Source: Gammaproteobacteria bacterium (GTDB taxonomy: Bacteria > Pseudomonadota > Gammaproteobacteria > Pseudomonadales > Pseudohongiellaceae). Taken from it: DNA of 64,000 nt. The DNA lies in NCBI GenBank assembly GCA_030654835.1, contig JAURWS010000030.1, positions 124,001 through 188,000 of the forward strand. The letters are read 5' to 3'. Below, in pieces: positions 42,451 to 50,913 of this stretch (its first letter is position 1; each line of letters opens with the position of its first letter). The translations under genes and the position numbers were made by a program. The notes under the pieces were generated by a model. That model was not told the origin of the DNA and did no database searches. It was given only the letters and a program-made list of their open reading frames with translations.

Positions 42451-42603
42451 ATGTTTGATTCAGCATTATTCAAAAAAGCACAGGTTTTTATGCGCTCTTT
42501 ATGCGCCTTTTATGCACCTTTGGTGCGCAGAAATATCGATTTGCTTGACCGTTGCTTGATCGAGCCGCCGCTAAATCAGGCTGGCAGAACCAAATACTTT
42601 TAA
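42451..42603 (+). CDS. Possible small protein (50 residues) between AlbA_2 gene and hsdM
   Basis: An ATG with GGATAAAA upstream opens a 50-residue frame beginning MFDSALFKKAQVFMRSLCAF and ending TKYF. It contains RNIDLLDRCLIEPP, which is encoded by repeat copy B. I recognise no family. It may be a leader or control peptide for hsdM, or a chance frame. Confidence 0.3.
   Translation: MFDSALFKKAQVFMRSLCAFYAPLVRRNIDLLDRCLIEPPLNQAGRTKYF
42539..42570 (+). repeat. 32-base direct repeat upstream of hsdM, copy B
   Basis: Same as copy A with a single G to C change, about 450 bases downstream and 203 bases before hsdM. The two copies bracket the inverted repeat and most of the small frame. Confidence 0.85.
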
Positions 42604-42773
42604 TAAACAGTAAGTTGAGAGCGCGAATTTGCTTGATTGATAGCTGTCGCAACTGAGCAAAATCAATAGGCATTTCTAGATATTCCCGATGGCCACTGCT
42701 ATCGCAACCGTACAAGTAACCGATCAAGTACCGTACAAGTAACACGTCCACAGAACCACTACCAAGGAACCCA

Positions 42774-44261
42774 ATGACCACCGCCCCCATCATTTCCAAA
42801 GTCTGGAGTTTTTGCACCACCTTGCGCGACGACGGTGTCGGCTACGGCGACTACCTGGAGCAACTCACCTACCTGATCTTCCTGAAGATGGCTGATGAGT
42901 ATTCCAAACCGCCCTACAACAGGAACGTCGGCATTCCCGAGCAGTACAGCTGGGCTTCGCTGAAGAGCAAGCGCGGCGCCGAGCTGGAGGTGCTCTATGT
43001 GGAACTGCTGCGCGCGCTGGGTGTTCAGAAGGGCATGCTCGGTCAGATATTTACCAAGGCGCAGAACAAGATTCAGGACCCGGCCAAGCTCTATCGCCTG
43101 ATCGACATGGTGGACAGCACGCAGTGGGTGATGATGGGCGCCGACGTCAAAGGCGACATCTACGAGGGCCTGCTGGAGAAGAACGCAGAAGACACCAAGT
43201 CCGGCGCTGGCCAGTATTTCACTCCGCGTGCGCTGATCCGCGCCATGGTGGAGTGCATGCGTCCGGAGCCGGGCAAGACGATTGCCGACCCTGCCTGTGG
43301 CACGGGCGGTTTCTTCCTCGCGGCCTATGACTTCCTGACCAGCCCCGACAACTTCAAATTGGACAAGGCGCAGAAGACGTTTCTGAAACACGAAACTTTC
43401 TACGGCAACGAGATCGTCGCCAACACGCGCCGCATGTGCCTGATGAACATGTTCCTGCACAACATCGGCGAGATCGATGGCGACAGCATGGTGTCCCCGA
43501 ACGATGCGCTGGTCGCCGCGAGCCCGAAGAGCTTCGACTACGTGCTGGCCAATCCGCCCTTTGGCAAGAAAAGCTCGATGAGCTTTACCAACGAGGAAGG
43601 CGAACAGGAAACAGATGATCTGACCTACAACCGTCAGGATTTCTGGGCCACTACTTCCAACAAACAGCTCAACTTCGTGCAGCACATTCGCAGCATGTTG
43701 AAGACGACTGGCAAGGCAGCGGTAGTTGTGCCGGACAACGTTTTGTTTGAAGGTGGCGCTGGCGAAATCATCCGCAAGAAGCTGCTCGAAAATACCAACC
43801 TGCATACCATCCTGCGTTTACCCACTGGCATTTTCTATGCGCACGGCGTCAAAGCGAATGTGCTGTTCTTCGATAACGAACCAGCCAGTCCTAAACCGTG
43901 GACGAAGGAAGTGTGGTATTACGATTACCGCACCAACATTCACCACACGCTGAAGAAAAAACCGCTGCGCTTTGAAGACCTCGCGGAATTCGTCAAGTGC
44001 TACAACCCGCAGAACCGCCACAAGCGCAAAGCTACTTGGGATGCTGAGAAAAGTCCGGAAGGCCGTTGGCGCAAATTTACTTACGAAGAGTTGATTGCGC
44101 GGGACAAGACAAGCCTTGATGTGTTCTGGCTCAAAGACAAAAGCCTGACTGACCTCGACAATCTGCCAGAGCCGGATGAGTTGGCGGAAGAGATAATCGA
44201 GAATCTGGAGGCGGGGCTGAATAGTTTTAGGGAAGTGTTGATTGGGTTGAGGCGATCATGA
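42774..44261 (+). CDS. hsdM: Type I restriction-modification system methyltransferase subunit
   Basis: HsdM transfers a methyl group to adenine N6 of the target. The 495-residue product has the helical N-terminal HsdM_N domain, SAM-binding motif DPACGTGGFFLA near residue 170 and catalytic NPPFGKK near 260. AAGGAACCCA lies before the ATG. It comes last of the three hsd genes and is separated from hsdS by about 6.4 kb of cargo. The base composition resembles hsdR rather than the cargo. Confidence 0.95.
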   Translation: MTTAPIISKVWSFCTTLRDDGVGYGDYLEQLTYLIFLKMADEYSKPPYNRNVGIPEQYSWASLKSKRGAELEVLYVELLRALGVQKGMLGQIFTKAQNKIQDPAKLYRLIDMVDSTQWVMMGADVKGDIYEGLLEKNAEDTKSGAGQYFTPRALIRAMVECMRPEPGKTIADPACGTGGFFLAAYDFLTSPDNFKLDKAQKTFLKHETFYGNEIVANTRRMCLMNMFLHNIGEIDGDSMVSPNDALVAASPKSFDYVLANPPFGKKSSMSFTNEEGEQETDDLTYNRQDFWATTSNKQLNFVQHIRSMLKTTGKAAVVVPDNVLFEGGAGEIIRKKLLENTNLHTILRLPTGIFYAHGVKANVLFFDNEPASPKPWTKEVWYYDYRTNIHHTLKKKPLRFEDLAEFVKCYNPQNRHKRKATWDAEKSPEGRWRKFTYEELIARDKTSLDVFWLKDKSLTDLDNLPEPDELAEEIIENLEAGLNSFREVLIGLRRS

Positions 44262-44276
44262 GGCCACAACTCTAAG

Positions 44277-44753
44277 ATGATCGAATACAAAACAGGCGAC
44301 ATCCTTCGTGAAGATGCCGACGCAATTGTCAACACAGTGAACTGTGTCGGTGTGATGGGGCGTGGTATTGCGCTTCAGTTCAAGAAGGCCTTCCCCGAGA
44401 ATTTCAAAGCCTATGCTGCCGCATGCAAGAATGCGGTCGTTCAACCAGGGAGTATGTTCGTATTTGAGATTGGACGGCGGACCTCTCCGCAGTTCATCAT
44501 CAATTTTCCAACCAAGCGCCATTGGCGTGATGCCAGTCGAATGGAGGATATCGAATCCGGGCTCTTTGCCTTGAGGGAAACCATTCGCCAGTACCAGATC
44601 AAAGCGATTGCCATCCCGCCGCTGGGCTGTGGACTGGGAGGTCTCGACTGGGTAGACGTCAGGCCACGCATTGAAGCGGCATTGAGCCCTCTTTCTGACG
44701 TCAGGGTTATCGTGTATGGGACTAAAGGAACACCACCGGCCAGGTCGCTGTGA
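44277..44753 (+). CDS. Macro domain protein, DarG-type ADP-ribosylglycohydrolase-like
   Basis: The 158-residue product is a single macro domain. It has IVNTVNCVGVMGRGIALQFK near residue 17 and IPPLGCGLGGLDW near 119, the pattern of the DarG macro domain that removes ADP-ribose from thymine bases of DNA and counteracts the DarT toxin. There is no DarT upstream and no C-terminal DarG extension, so it stands alone. It starts 15 bases after hsdM and is probably translated with it. The activity is inferred from the motif. Confidence 0.85.
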   Translation: MIEYKTGDILREDADAIVNTVNCVGVMGRGIALQFKKAFPENFKAYAAACKNAVVQPGSMFVFEIGRRTSPQFIINFPTKRHWRDASRMEDIESGLFALRETIRQYQIKAIAIPPLGCGLGGLDWVDVRPRIEAALSPLSDVRVIVYGTKGTPPARSL

Positions 44754-44828
44754 TCAGAGGAGTGATTTGCAATTGGGTCCATTAGTGCAAAACACTGCCC
44801 CTTGATGAGAAGTCCAGTAAACCAATCC

Positions 44829-44912
44829 CTACTAATCTACAAACAAATTAGTAGACCTCCCCCAGACATCGTTACTATACTAATTCCTACTAATCCATCA
44901 CCAATTTAGTAG
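44829..44912 (+). promoter_or_regulatory. Fic gene promoter flanked by two dyads
   Basis: Dyad 1 is CTACTAAT (44829-44836) and ATTAGTAG (44847-44854) with a 10-base spacer. Dyad 2 is CTACTAAT (44887-44894) and TTAGTAG (44906-44912). A -10-like TATACT (44876-44881) lies between them, with a weak -35 TAGACC (44852-44857). The dyads bracket the promoter as operators of an autoregulated gene would. Confidence 0.65.
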
Positions 44913-44955
44913 AAAAATGCGCCTGCCACAATCAGCCCCGTCGCTAAGAGCCAGT

Positions 44956-46260
44956 ATGAAATCGCTGACTCCTGCCCGGATGGTGGAGTTGCTGCCCCAC
45001 ATGACGCCTCTCCCGAGCGGAAAGTATCTGCATTGGGACGAACTGCGGCGGCGGCCTGCGCCGGAGGGCCTGAGCCACGCCGAGTGGTGGGCGGCGGTTG
45101 CCCTGTCGCGAAAGCCTCTTGTCCAGCCGTTGCCGCTGCTGGACAAACAGGGGCAGCCCTTCGTGTTTGCCACACCGTCCCCGGTCACCATCGATTTGCA
45201 TCACATTGACCGTGATGCAGCAGGCCAGATCCGCAGTGCGGGCACGGCATTGCAGTCGGATTCACACCGTTTTTTGATCAGCTCGCTGATCGAAGAGGCC
45301 ATCACATCGAGCCAGTTGGAAGGCGCTGCCACGACGCGCAATGTGGCGGCTGCCATGCTGCGCAGTGGGCGCAAACCGCGCGACCATAGTGAAAGAATGA
45401 TCTTCAACAACTACCGGGCCATGGAGCATCTGCGCTCCTTGCGTAACGAAAAGCTGACTCCGGAGCATGTTCTGGCCCTGCACCGGATGCTGTCGGAAGA
45501 CACATTGGATAACCCGCAGGATGTGGGCTGCTACCGCCGCAGTGATGATGTTCATGTCGTCGATGTCCGTGACAATACTGCCCTGCATGTGCCGCCCACG
45601 AATACCGAGCTACCCGAGCGCATGCAGCGCCTGTGCGACTTTGCCAATGCAGATGAGACTGCTCAGCCCTTCATCCATCCTGTCGTACGCGCCATCCTGC
45701 TGCACTTCATGATTGGCTATGACCACCCCTTTGCCGACGGCAATGGGCGAACAGCACGCGCGCTGTTCTACTGGTCCATGGCGCGCAGTGGCTACTGGCT
45801 GATGGAATACACTTCGATCAGCCACATTCTGCGTATGGCACCAGTGAAATACATGCGCGCCTATCTGCACACTGAAACGGACAAGAACGACACCACTTAC
45901 TTCCTGCTGCATCAGTTGCAAACCATTCGCCGTGCCATCGCCGCCCTGCATGAGTACGTGGATCGCAAGGTGCGCGAGCAGAGGGAGACACAGAATTTGT
46001 TGGCGACCTCCATGGCCTTGCGCGGGCGCTTCAATCACCGCCAGCTGGCGCTGCTGGATCACGCGCTGCGCAATGCCGGGGAGGCTTATCGGGTCGACGC
46101 TCACCAGCGTTCCCATGCGGTGGTTTACCAGACGGCGCGAAGTGATTTGCTGGCGCTAGCAGAATGGGGCCTGTTGGAAAAAACCAAGCAAGGCAATGCG
46201 TATGTGTTTTATGCTCCTGCAGACTTGCGCGATCGTTTAAGTAATCTGACAGGAACCTGA
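44956..46260 (+). CDS. Fic family protein (Fic/AMP-transferase type)
   Basis: Fic proteins transfer AMP or related groups onto target proteins. The product has a Fic_N-like N-terminus, the inhibitory-helix motif TSSQLEG (S-x-x-x-E-G type) near residue 115, and the active site HPFADGNGRTAR near 257, with a C-terminal winged-helix-like part ending AEWGLLEKTKQGNAYVFY. The inhibitory motif in the same chain marks class II. I use the ATG at 44956 with AAGAG upstream (434 residues); an in-frame ATG at 44917 lies only five bases after a dyad. Target unknown. Confidence 0.9.
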   Translation: MKSLTPARMVELLPHMTPLPSGKYLHWDELRRRPAPEGLSHAEWWAAVALSRKPLVQPLPLLDKQGQPFVFATPSPVTIDLHHIDRDAAGQIRSAGTALQSDSHRFLISSLIEEAITSSQLEGAATTRNVAAAMLRSGRKPRDHSERMIFNNYRAMEHLRSLRNEKLTPEHVLALHRMLSEDTLDNPQDVGCYRRSDDVHVVDVRDNTALHVPPTNTELPERMQRLCDFANADETAQPFIHPVVRAILLHFMIGYDHPFADGNGRTARALFYWSMARSGYWLMEYTSISHILRMAPVKYMRAYLHTETDKNDTTYFLLHQLQTIRRAIAALHEYVDRKVREQRETQNLLATSMALRGRFNHRQLALLDHALRNAGEAYRVDAHQRSHAVVYQTARSDLLALAEWGLLEKTKQGNAYVFYAPADLRDRLSNLTGT

Positions 46261-46279
46261 GTGGAAAACAGGAGGTACC

Positions 46280-46597
46280 GTGATACTCGAAGTCGCAGTT
46301 CTCGACATAAAGCCTGGTATGGAGTCTGACTTCGAATCAGCCTTTGCACGCGCCCAGCAAATCATCTCCAGCATGCCCGGCTACATTTCGCACGAATTGC
46401 AGCATTGCCTGGAGAAGACAACCCGCTACATTCTGCTGGTCAATTGGGAAACGCTGGAGCATCACACGGTGGGTTTTCGTGAGTCACCGCAGTATCAGGA
46501 ATGGCGTTCCTTGCTACACCATTTCTACGATCCTTTCCCGTTGGTTCAGCACTATGAGTCGGTATTCAACAGAGCAAATTCTGGACGCGTTGATTGA
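46280..46597 (+). CDS. Antibiotic biosynthesis monooxygenase (ABM) domain protein
   Basis: The 105-residue product is a small dimeric alpha/beta-barrel type with ILEVAVLDIKPGMESDFESAF at the start in two blocks, MPGYISHELQHCLEKTTRYIL and WETLEHHTVGFRESPQY. It starts at a GTG with a strong GGAGG. The fold is shared by monooxygenases and other proteins, so a function cannot be given. It starts 19 bases after the fic gene on the same strand and may be co-transcribed. Confidence 0.85.
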   Translation: MILEVAVLDIKPGMESDFESAFARAQQIISSMPGYISHELQHCLEKTTRYILLVNWETLEHHTVGFRESPQYQEWRSLLHHFYDPFPLVQHYESVFNRANSGRVD

Positions 46598-46707
46598 CTG
46601 GTCGTCAATGGAGCTCTGTAAAAGGCAGCAATCGTTTTGTGGTGCTATTCTTTCAGTGCTGTAGAAATTTAAGGATATGCCTTGAATGATGTAGGGATAC
46701 TGCAAAC

Positions 46708-47468
46708 ATGAAAACTGAACTCATACATAGTCTGACCGACACCTTTGAAGGGCACGCCCAACAAACTGAAGGCGGTATCGAATACTGGCTGGCCCGAGAC
46801 CTTCAGCATCTGTTGGGCTACAGCAAGTGGGATAACTTTGTTGGTGTCATATCCAAGGCCAGAACGGCGTGCGAAGTCTCTGGCCACAAGGCGCTCGATC
46901 ATTTTGCCGACGTCGGCAAAACGATCCAAATGCCCAAAGGCGCAACTAAAGAAGTCCCCGATATTATGCTCACCCGCTACGCCTGCTACCTGATTGCGCA
47001 GAACGGTGATCCCAAGAAGCCAGAAATCGCCTTTGCCCAAACTTACTTTGCCATCCAGACCCGTCGCGCCGAACTGATCGAGCAGCGCTTGCTGGAAGCT
47101 GAGCGCCTCAACGCCCGCAAGAAACTCAGTGCCACTGAAAAAGAACTCTCTGACGTCATCTTCGAGCAGACCGGTGGCACCGAGAACTTCGCACTCATCC
47201 GCAGCAAAGGCGACTATGCGCTGTTCAATAAAAACACGCAGGCCATGAAGGCGCAGTGGAAGGTGCCGGACAGTCGCCCTTTAGCTGACTTTGCGCCGAC
47301 CATCATTCTCAAGGCTAAAGACTTCGCCGCTGAAATCACCATCTTCAACGCGGCATTCGTCCGGAGTCCCTGTCACCCGCCGAAGATGTGAAGAAGGTTG
47401 AACGAAGACTGGCTTCAGAGGAAAAGAAGTCGCTGAAGAATCCTGATGCGCTGACGTCGGATGACTGA
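46708..47468 (+). pseudogene. dinD: dinD-like gene, broken by an internal deletion and frameshift
   Basis: DinD is an SOS-induced protein that interferes with RecA filaments. The first 220 residues are intact (QTEGGIEYWLARDLQHLLGY; PDIMLTRYACYLIAQNGDPKK; FEQTGGTENFALIRSKGDYAL) and stop soon after EITIFN. The C-terminal part continues in another frame as RGIRPESLSPAEDVKKVERR, then LASEEKK, ending at 47468. Compared with DinD, about 35 residues between the two parts are missing. The truncated product may still be made, but the gene is not whole. Confidence 0.85.
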
Positions 47469-47477
47469 TGTCCTGGA

Positions 47478-47511
47478 GTTATGCCTCATGAGTCATAAAG
47501 AGGCGCATAAC
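47478..47511. repeat. Imperfect inverted repeat after dinD
   Basis: GTTATGCCTC (47478-47487) pairs with GAGGCGCATAAC (47500-47511) with a two-base bulge. There is no T tract, so it is probably not a simple terminator. It may be a stem-loop in the tail of the message. The region 47469-47572 holds nothing else. Confidence 0.45.
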
Positions 47512-47572
47512 TGCTGCAAAGACGTGTCAGCAATAATTGCATTATAAAACAATTAGATAGAAAGATAGCATC

Positions 47573-48112
47573 CTACATCACGGGTAAATCATACGGGTGC
47601 ATATTCTGCCCCTGACCGATCACCACACTGGTCTGCCCAACTCCCAGCGTCAGCTCATAAACCTCCCCCGGCACCGTCAGTTCTGGAACGCCCTTGAAGT
47701 TGCGGCCGCTCACGCGCAGCAGACATTCGCACAGGTTGATGGACGTGCCGTCTTCGCGCACATGGGTGAGCTTGGCGGTGAAGTCCGTGTCCACGGCGCT
47801 GGTGGACGCGAACAGCTTCAGCGTGACGGGGCCGCTGATTTCCATGTCCTGCTCGAGGGGCTGCGACGTGTAGACCAGCACATCCTGCCGCGACTCGATG
47901 GCGGCCTGATCCATGGGGCCGGCGCGCATGCCGGGTACGTTCAGTCCGCCGATAATGGCACCGCCCAGTGTCGGCACCGGGTTGTGCGGGTCGTAGTTGA
48001 AGCGATCGCTTGCGGGCGTTTGGGCTTGTTGCGGCGGCTGGGTCAGCAGCGCGCCGTCACCGGCTGCGGAGTTGGCGTTGCCTTGGCTGTGCATATAGAG
48101 GCGCCTGCGCTG
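47573..48112 (-). pseudogene. CocE/NonD-family hydrolase, C-terminal fragment (copy 1)
   Basis: This leftward frame encodes about 178 residues matching the C-terminal beta-sandwich of CocE/NonD hydrolases (PepX_C), beginning LYMHSQGNANS, then NPVPTLGGAIIGGLNVPGMR and SGPVTLKLFASTSAVDTDF. The alpha/beta hydrolase half with the catalytic Ser (about 400 residues) is absent, so it cannot be an active enzyme. The middle part (47883-48037) is duplicated at 52076-52230. An ATG at 48094 allows a truncated product. Confidence 0.85.
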
Positions 48113-49090
48113 TTACTGGTTCCTCACTGCTTCCATAAGCGCCTCACGATTACTCTCGAGTAATTGCTCCACGCTGGTTGCCGGCCGACCGGCCAAGAGT
48201 TCAACCGCATTGCTTGTCACATCAAACGAGTTGAAGCCAGCAATGGCACCGGCGGCCTGAGGTTCACCGCCCGCACCTTGAATCAATTCGATCGGGCGCC
48301 CCGTGATCTGGCTCGCGATGCGGGCGATGTCGCTGCGCAACACAGCGGTGGGGCCTGTGATGTTGTAAATCATGTTTTCATGCCCCGGCATGATAAGCGC
48401 ACCTGCCGCAGCTGCTGCACAATCTTCACGAGTGACAAATGCTGTCGGAATTTCGTCGGGCTGAACTACGACCTGGCCGGCCGCCAGCATGCGTGCGGCC
48501 TGTCCAACGATTCCGTCAGCGTAGAGTTGATTACGCAGTATCGTCCACGCCACTCCGCTGTTCCGAAGAATGGTTTCCGTCTCGCGGTGCATGGCCGCAG
48601 ACTGTGCGGCTTCGTCCATATTCTCGGCATCGACGGTTGAGGTGTACACAATATGTCGAACTCCTACCTGAACCGCCGCATCAATCGCGTTCTTGTGCAG
48701 TTGCGGCCGATTATCCGGACCGGCACTGATACTTATCAGAAGCAATCGCTCACCACCTTCGTAGGCCGCGGGTAACGACTCTGGTTGAGTAAAATCACCA
48801 AATCGCGTCGCCGCTCCGAGTTGAGCGTATCGGGAGAGCTCATCTGGTGTCCGGCTTACCAGGATCAGATCCTGCGGTGGCACACCACGGGAGAGCAACT
48901 CTTCTACGACCATCGATCCGACTTGTCCGGACGCCCCCGAAACAATGATTCGTGAGCGATCGCTATCTGCTGCATATGCGGGCGACCAGGGAGAAAACAG
49001 AAGTACTGCGACTGCCATCGACAATGCTGCCATAAGGATGACGCTGCGGTTATGGATTTGTCTCGAGAGTGTTCGAATTTCCTGAGTCAT
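48113..49090 (-). CDS. NmrA-like NAD(P)-binding protein with signal peptide
   Basis: The 325-residue product has a hydrophobic N-terminal segment (VILMAALSMAVAVLLFSPWSPAYA, in two blocks, residues 17-40) ending in a signal-peptidase-like AYAAD, then a short-chain dehydrogenase-like NAD(P)-binding domain with IIVSGASGQVGSMVVEEL. NmrA-type proteins are usually cytosolic redox sensors, and an exported member is unusual. It starts at 49090, and its stop touches the cocE fragment. Confidence 0.82.
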   Translation of the reverse strand: MTQEIRTLSRQIHNRSVILMAALSMAVAVLLFSPWSPAYAADSDRSRIIVSGASGQVGSMVVEELLSRGVPPQDLILVSRTPDELSRYAQLGAATRFGDFTQPESLPAAYEGGERLLLISISAGPDNRPQLHKNAIDAAVQVGVRHIVYTSTVDAENMDEAAQSAAMHRETETILRNSGVAWTILRNQLYADGIVGQAARMLAAGQVVVQPDEIPTAFVTREDCAAAAAGALIMPGHENMIYNITGPTAVLRSDIARIASQITGRPIELIQGAGGEPQAAGAIAGFNSFDVTSNAVELLAGRPATSVEQLLESNREALMEAVRNQ

Positions 49091-49215
49091 GATTAGAATT
49101 CCTGTTTACTTATAGTGATATGAATTTTGGAATGTCACCTGTCTGTTGTGATTTCTGCCTGACCGTCTACAAGAATGATTTGCTCCTTCCGTGGAAAATT
49201 GCACTTCGCGTACAC

Positions 49216-50691
49216 TCAACTGGGGGCGGTAGGAGTTGCGACGTTTACAACAATGCCTGCGTCTTCACTTTCAGGAATTTTTCCCGGAGACATACAGTTG
49301 CTGTTACGATATCTGCGTCCCAACCACAACACCAACACCAACCACGCGGCAGACACAGGAACCATACTGAAGGCAAGACCGCTCACGCCCAGCCCGAGCC
49401 ATCCCATCCATGTATAGGACCACGCACCGACCTGATCACCAACACGATAGACGAACGTATCATTGAAGTTCTTCGCCTTGTATTTTTCTGTTCGTGGCAG
49501 AATCGTGTAGAGAACCTCCCGTGCTGGACGCTGGATTGCGTAGTTGCCCGCGCGACGCAATATCTGAAGCACCACCAGCACCGTTAAGGCGGGCGCCACC
49601 CCGAGAATGCTGAATCCCACCAAACTGACGACGGGCAGGAATGCAAGACTGAATCCGATGCCCATCCACTTGAGCAGCCGTCCCGTAAGAAACAGTTGAG
49701 TCACGAGGGTGATGATGTTGACAATGAGATCGATGTTCGCAAATAGCCGGGTACGTACGCTGGAGTCCTGCGATGCTCCATTCACGATCTCTGCCTGCAT
49801 GAAATAGAGATAGGTGGAAGTAATCGTGAACATCAACATTAGTACTGCAATTCCAATCAAGTAGGGAGACTTCAGGACATCAACGACTCCTTCAAAAACA
49901 CCGCCGCCGATAATCTCCGATTGCTTGGCGGCCACTGCCTTGATCACGTCGGATTTCTGTTCGTTGGTGGGTTCCACGTTTCCATCGTTGGAGCTGGGCG
50001 TAGCCAGGATCGAATTACGTTCCAGATTTCCCGAATCCTCCATCTCATCCCGCAGCGCGGCCAAGGCAAGGCTCTCTTCCGATTTCTCCAGCCTGTTTGA
50101 TACGCGCGCAGCGGCTTCCAACAGCAGCGCGGAAACCAGCAATAAATTCATTGGACCGAGCACCGATACAAGCGCTGAGGTAATGGATGACCCCATGATC
50201 GCACCCGCCGTACCTCCGACCGCAAGGATGCCGAACAACCGCTTGCTCTGAGCAGAGCGGTAAAGGTCAGTCATGAAAGACCAGAACACCGAGATCACGA
50301 ACAGGTTAAATACGCTGACCCAGATAAAGAATATGCGACCAATCCAGATGCGGTTCTCTTCCGAAATCAATTGAAATAATGTAAAAAAGAGCACGAGATT
50401 GACAATGAAAAAGCGGTAGATGAGTGGCACAAACTGATTTCTGGGCAGCTTTCTTACCAGAGCTGAGAACACAGGATGAATGAGCAGCATGCCCAACAAC
50501 GTGCCGGTGAATAGCCAAGCCAGGTTGTCGACGCCACCCGCGACTCCCATCTCGTCGCGGATTGGACGAAGGATATAGTACGCGCACAACAGGCAGAAAT
50601 AGTAGGCGAAGGACCAGCCAAGTGCGGCCTCTTCGCCCTCTCGCAGATCTACAACACGGTCCAACAGCACTGCAAGTGTTCTTTTTTTCAT
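49216..50691 (-). CDS. Npt1/Npt2-like nucleotide transporter (MFS-related, 12 membrane segments)
   Basis: The 491-residue product has about 12 membrane segments, the entry LGWSFAYYFCLLCAYYILRPIRD in two blocks, FWSFMTDLYRSAQSKRLFG and the late RPAREVLYTILPRTEKYKAKNF in two blocks. This is the pattern of the nucleotide-exchange (Npt/TLC) family; free-living homologues have unknown substrates. A loop of about 70 residues between segments 6 and 7 is polar. The divergent regulator gene lies 222 bases upstream. Confidence 0.85.
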   Translation of the reverse strand: MKKRTLAVLLDRVVDLREGEEAALGWSFAYYFCLLCAYYILRPIRDEMGVAGGVDNLAWLFTGTLLGMLLIHPVFSALVRKLPRNQFVPLIYRFFIVNLVLFFTLFQLISEENRIWIGRIFFIWVSVFNLFVISVFWSFMTDLYRSAQSKRLFGILAVGGTAGAIMGSSITSALVSVLGPMNLLLVSALLLEAAARVSNRLEKSEESLALAALRDEMEDSGNLERNSILATPSSNDGNVEPTNEQKSDVIKAVAAKQSEIIGGGVFEGVVDVLKSPYLIGIAVLMLMFTITSTYLYFMQAEIVNGASQDSSVRTRLFANIDLIVNIITLVTQLFLTGRLLKWMGIGFSLAFLPVVSLVGFSILGVAPALTVLVVLQILRRAGNYAIQRPAREVLYTILPRTEKYKAKNFNDTFVYRVGDQVGAWSYTWMGWLGLGVSGLAFSMVPVSAAWLVLVLWLGRRYRNSNCMSPGKIPESEDAGIVVNVATPTAPS

Positions 50692-50913
50692 AGGGCGGTC
50701 CAGTCAAAGAAAGATTGGGACGTTAACGAGTCGGCTCGCATCGGTGAGAGGCGATGCTTCCAACGTCGTGGAAATCTGGCAGCTTCAGCCGTCGAATACC
50801 TGACGAAAAGTGAACTTTTAATCCAGAAAAAGTGAAGACGGCAGGTTGTGCGGCGGTAGCATGGGAATTTCGACTAAAATCTCAGCGGATTGATTTCTGA
50901 CTGACACAAATGG

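Noticed and set aside
42089-42570. A CRISPR array in the repeat region before hsdM
   Set aside because: Only two full repeats 450 bases apart, no regular spacers and no cas genes.
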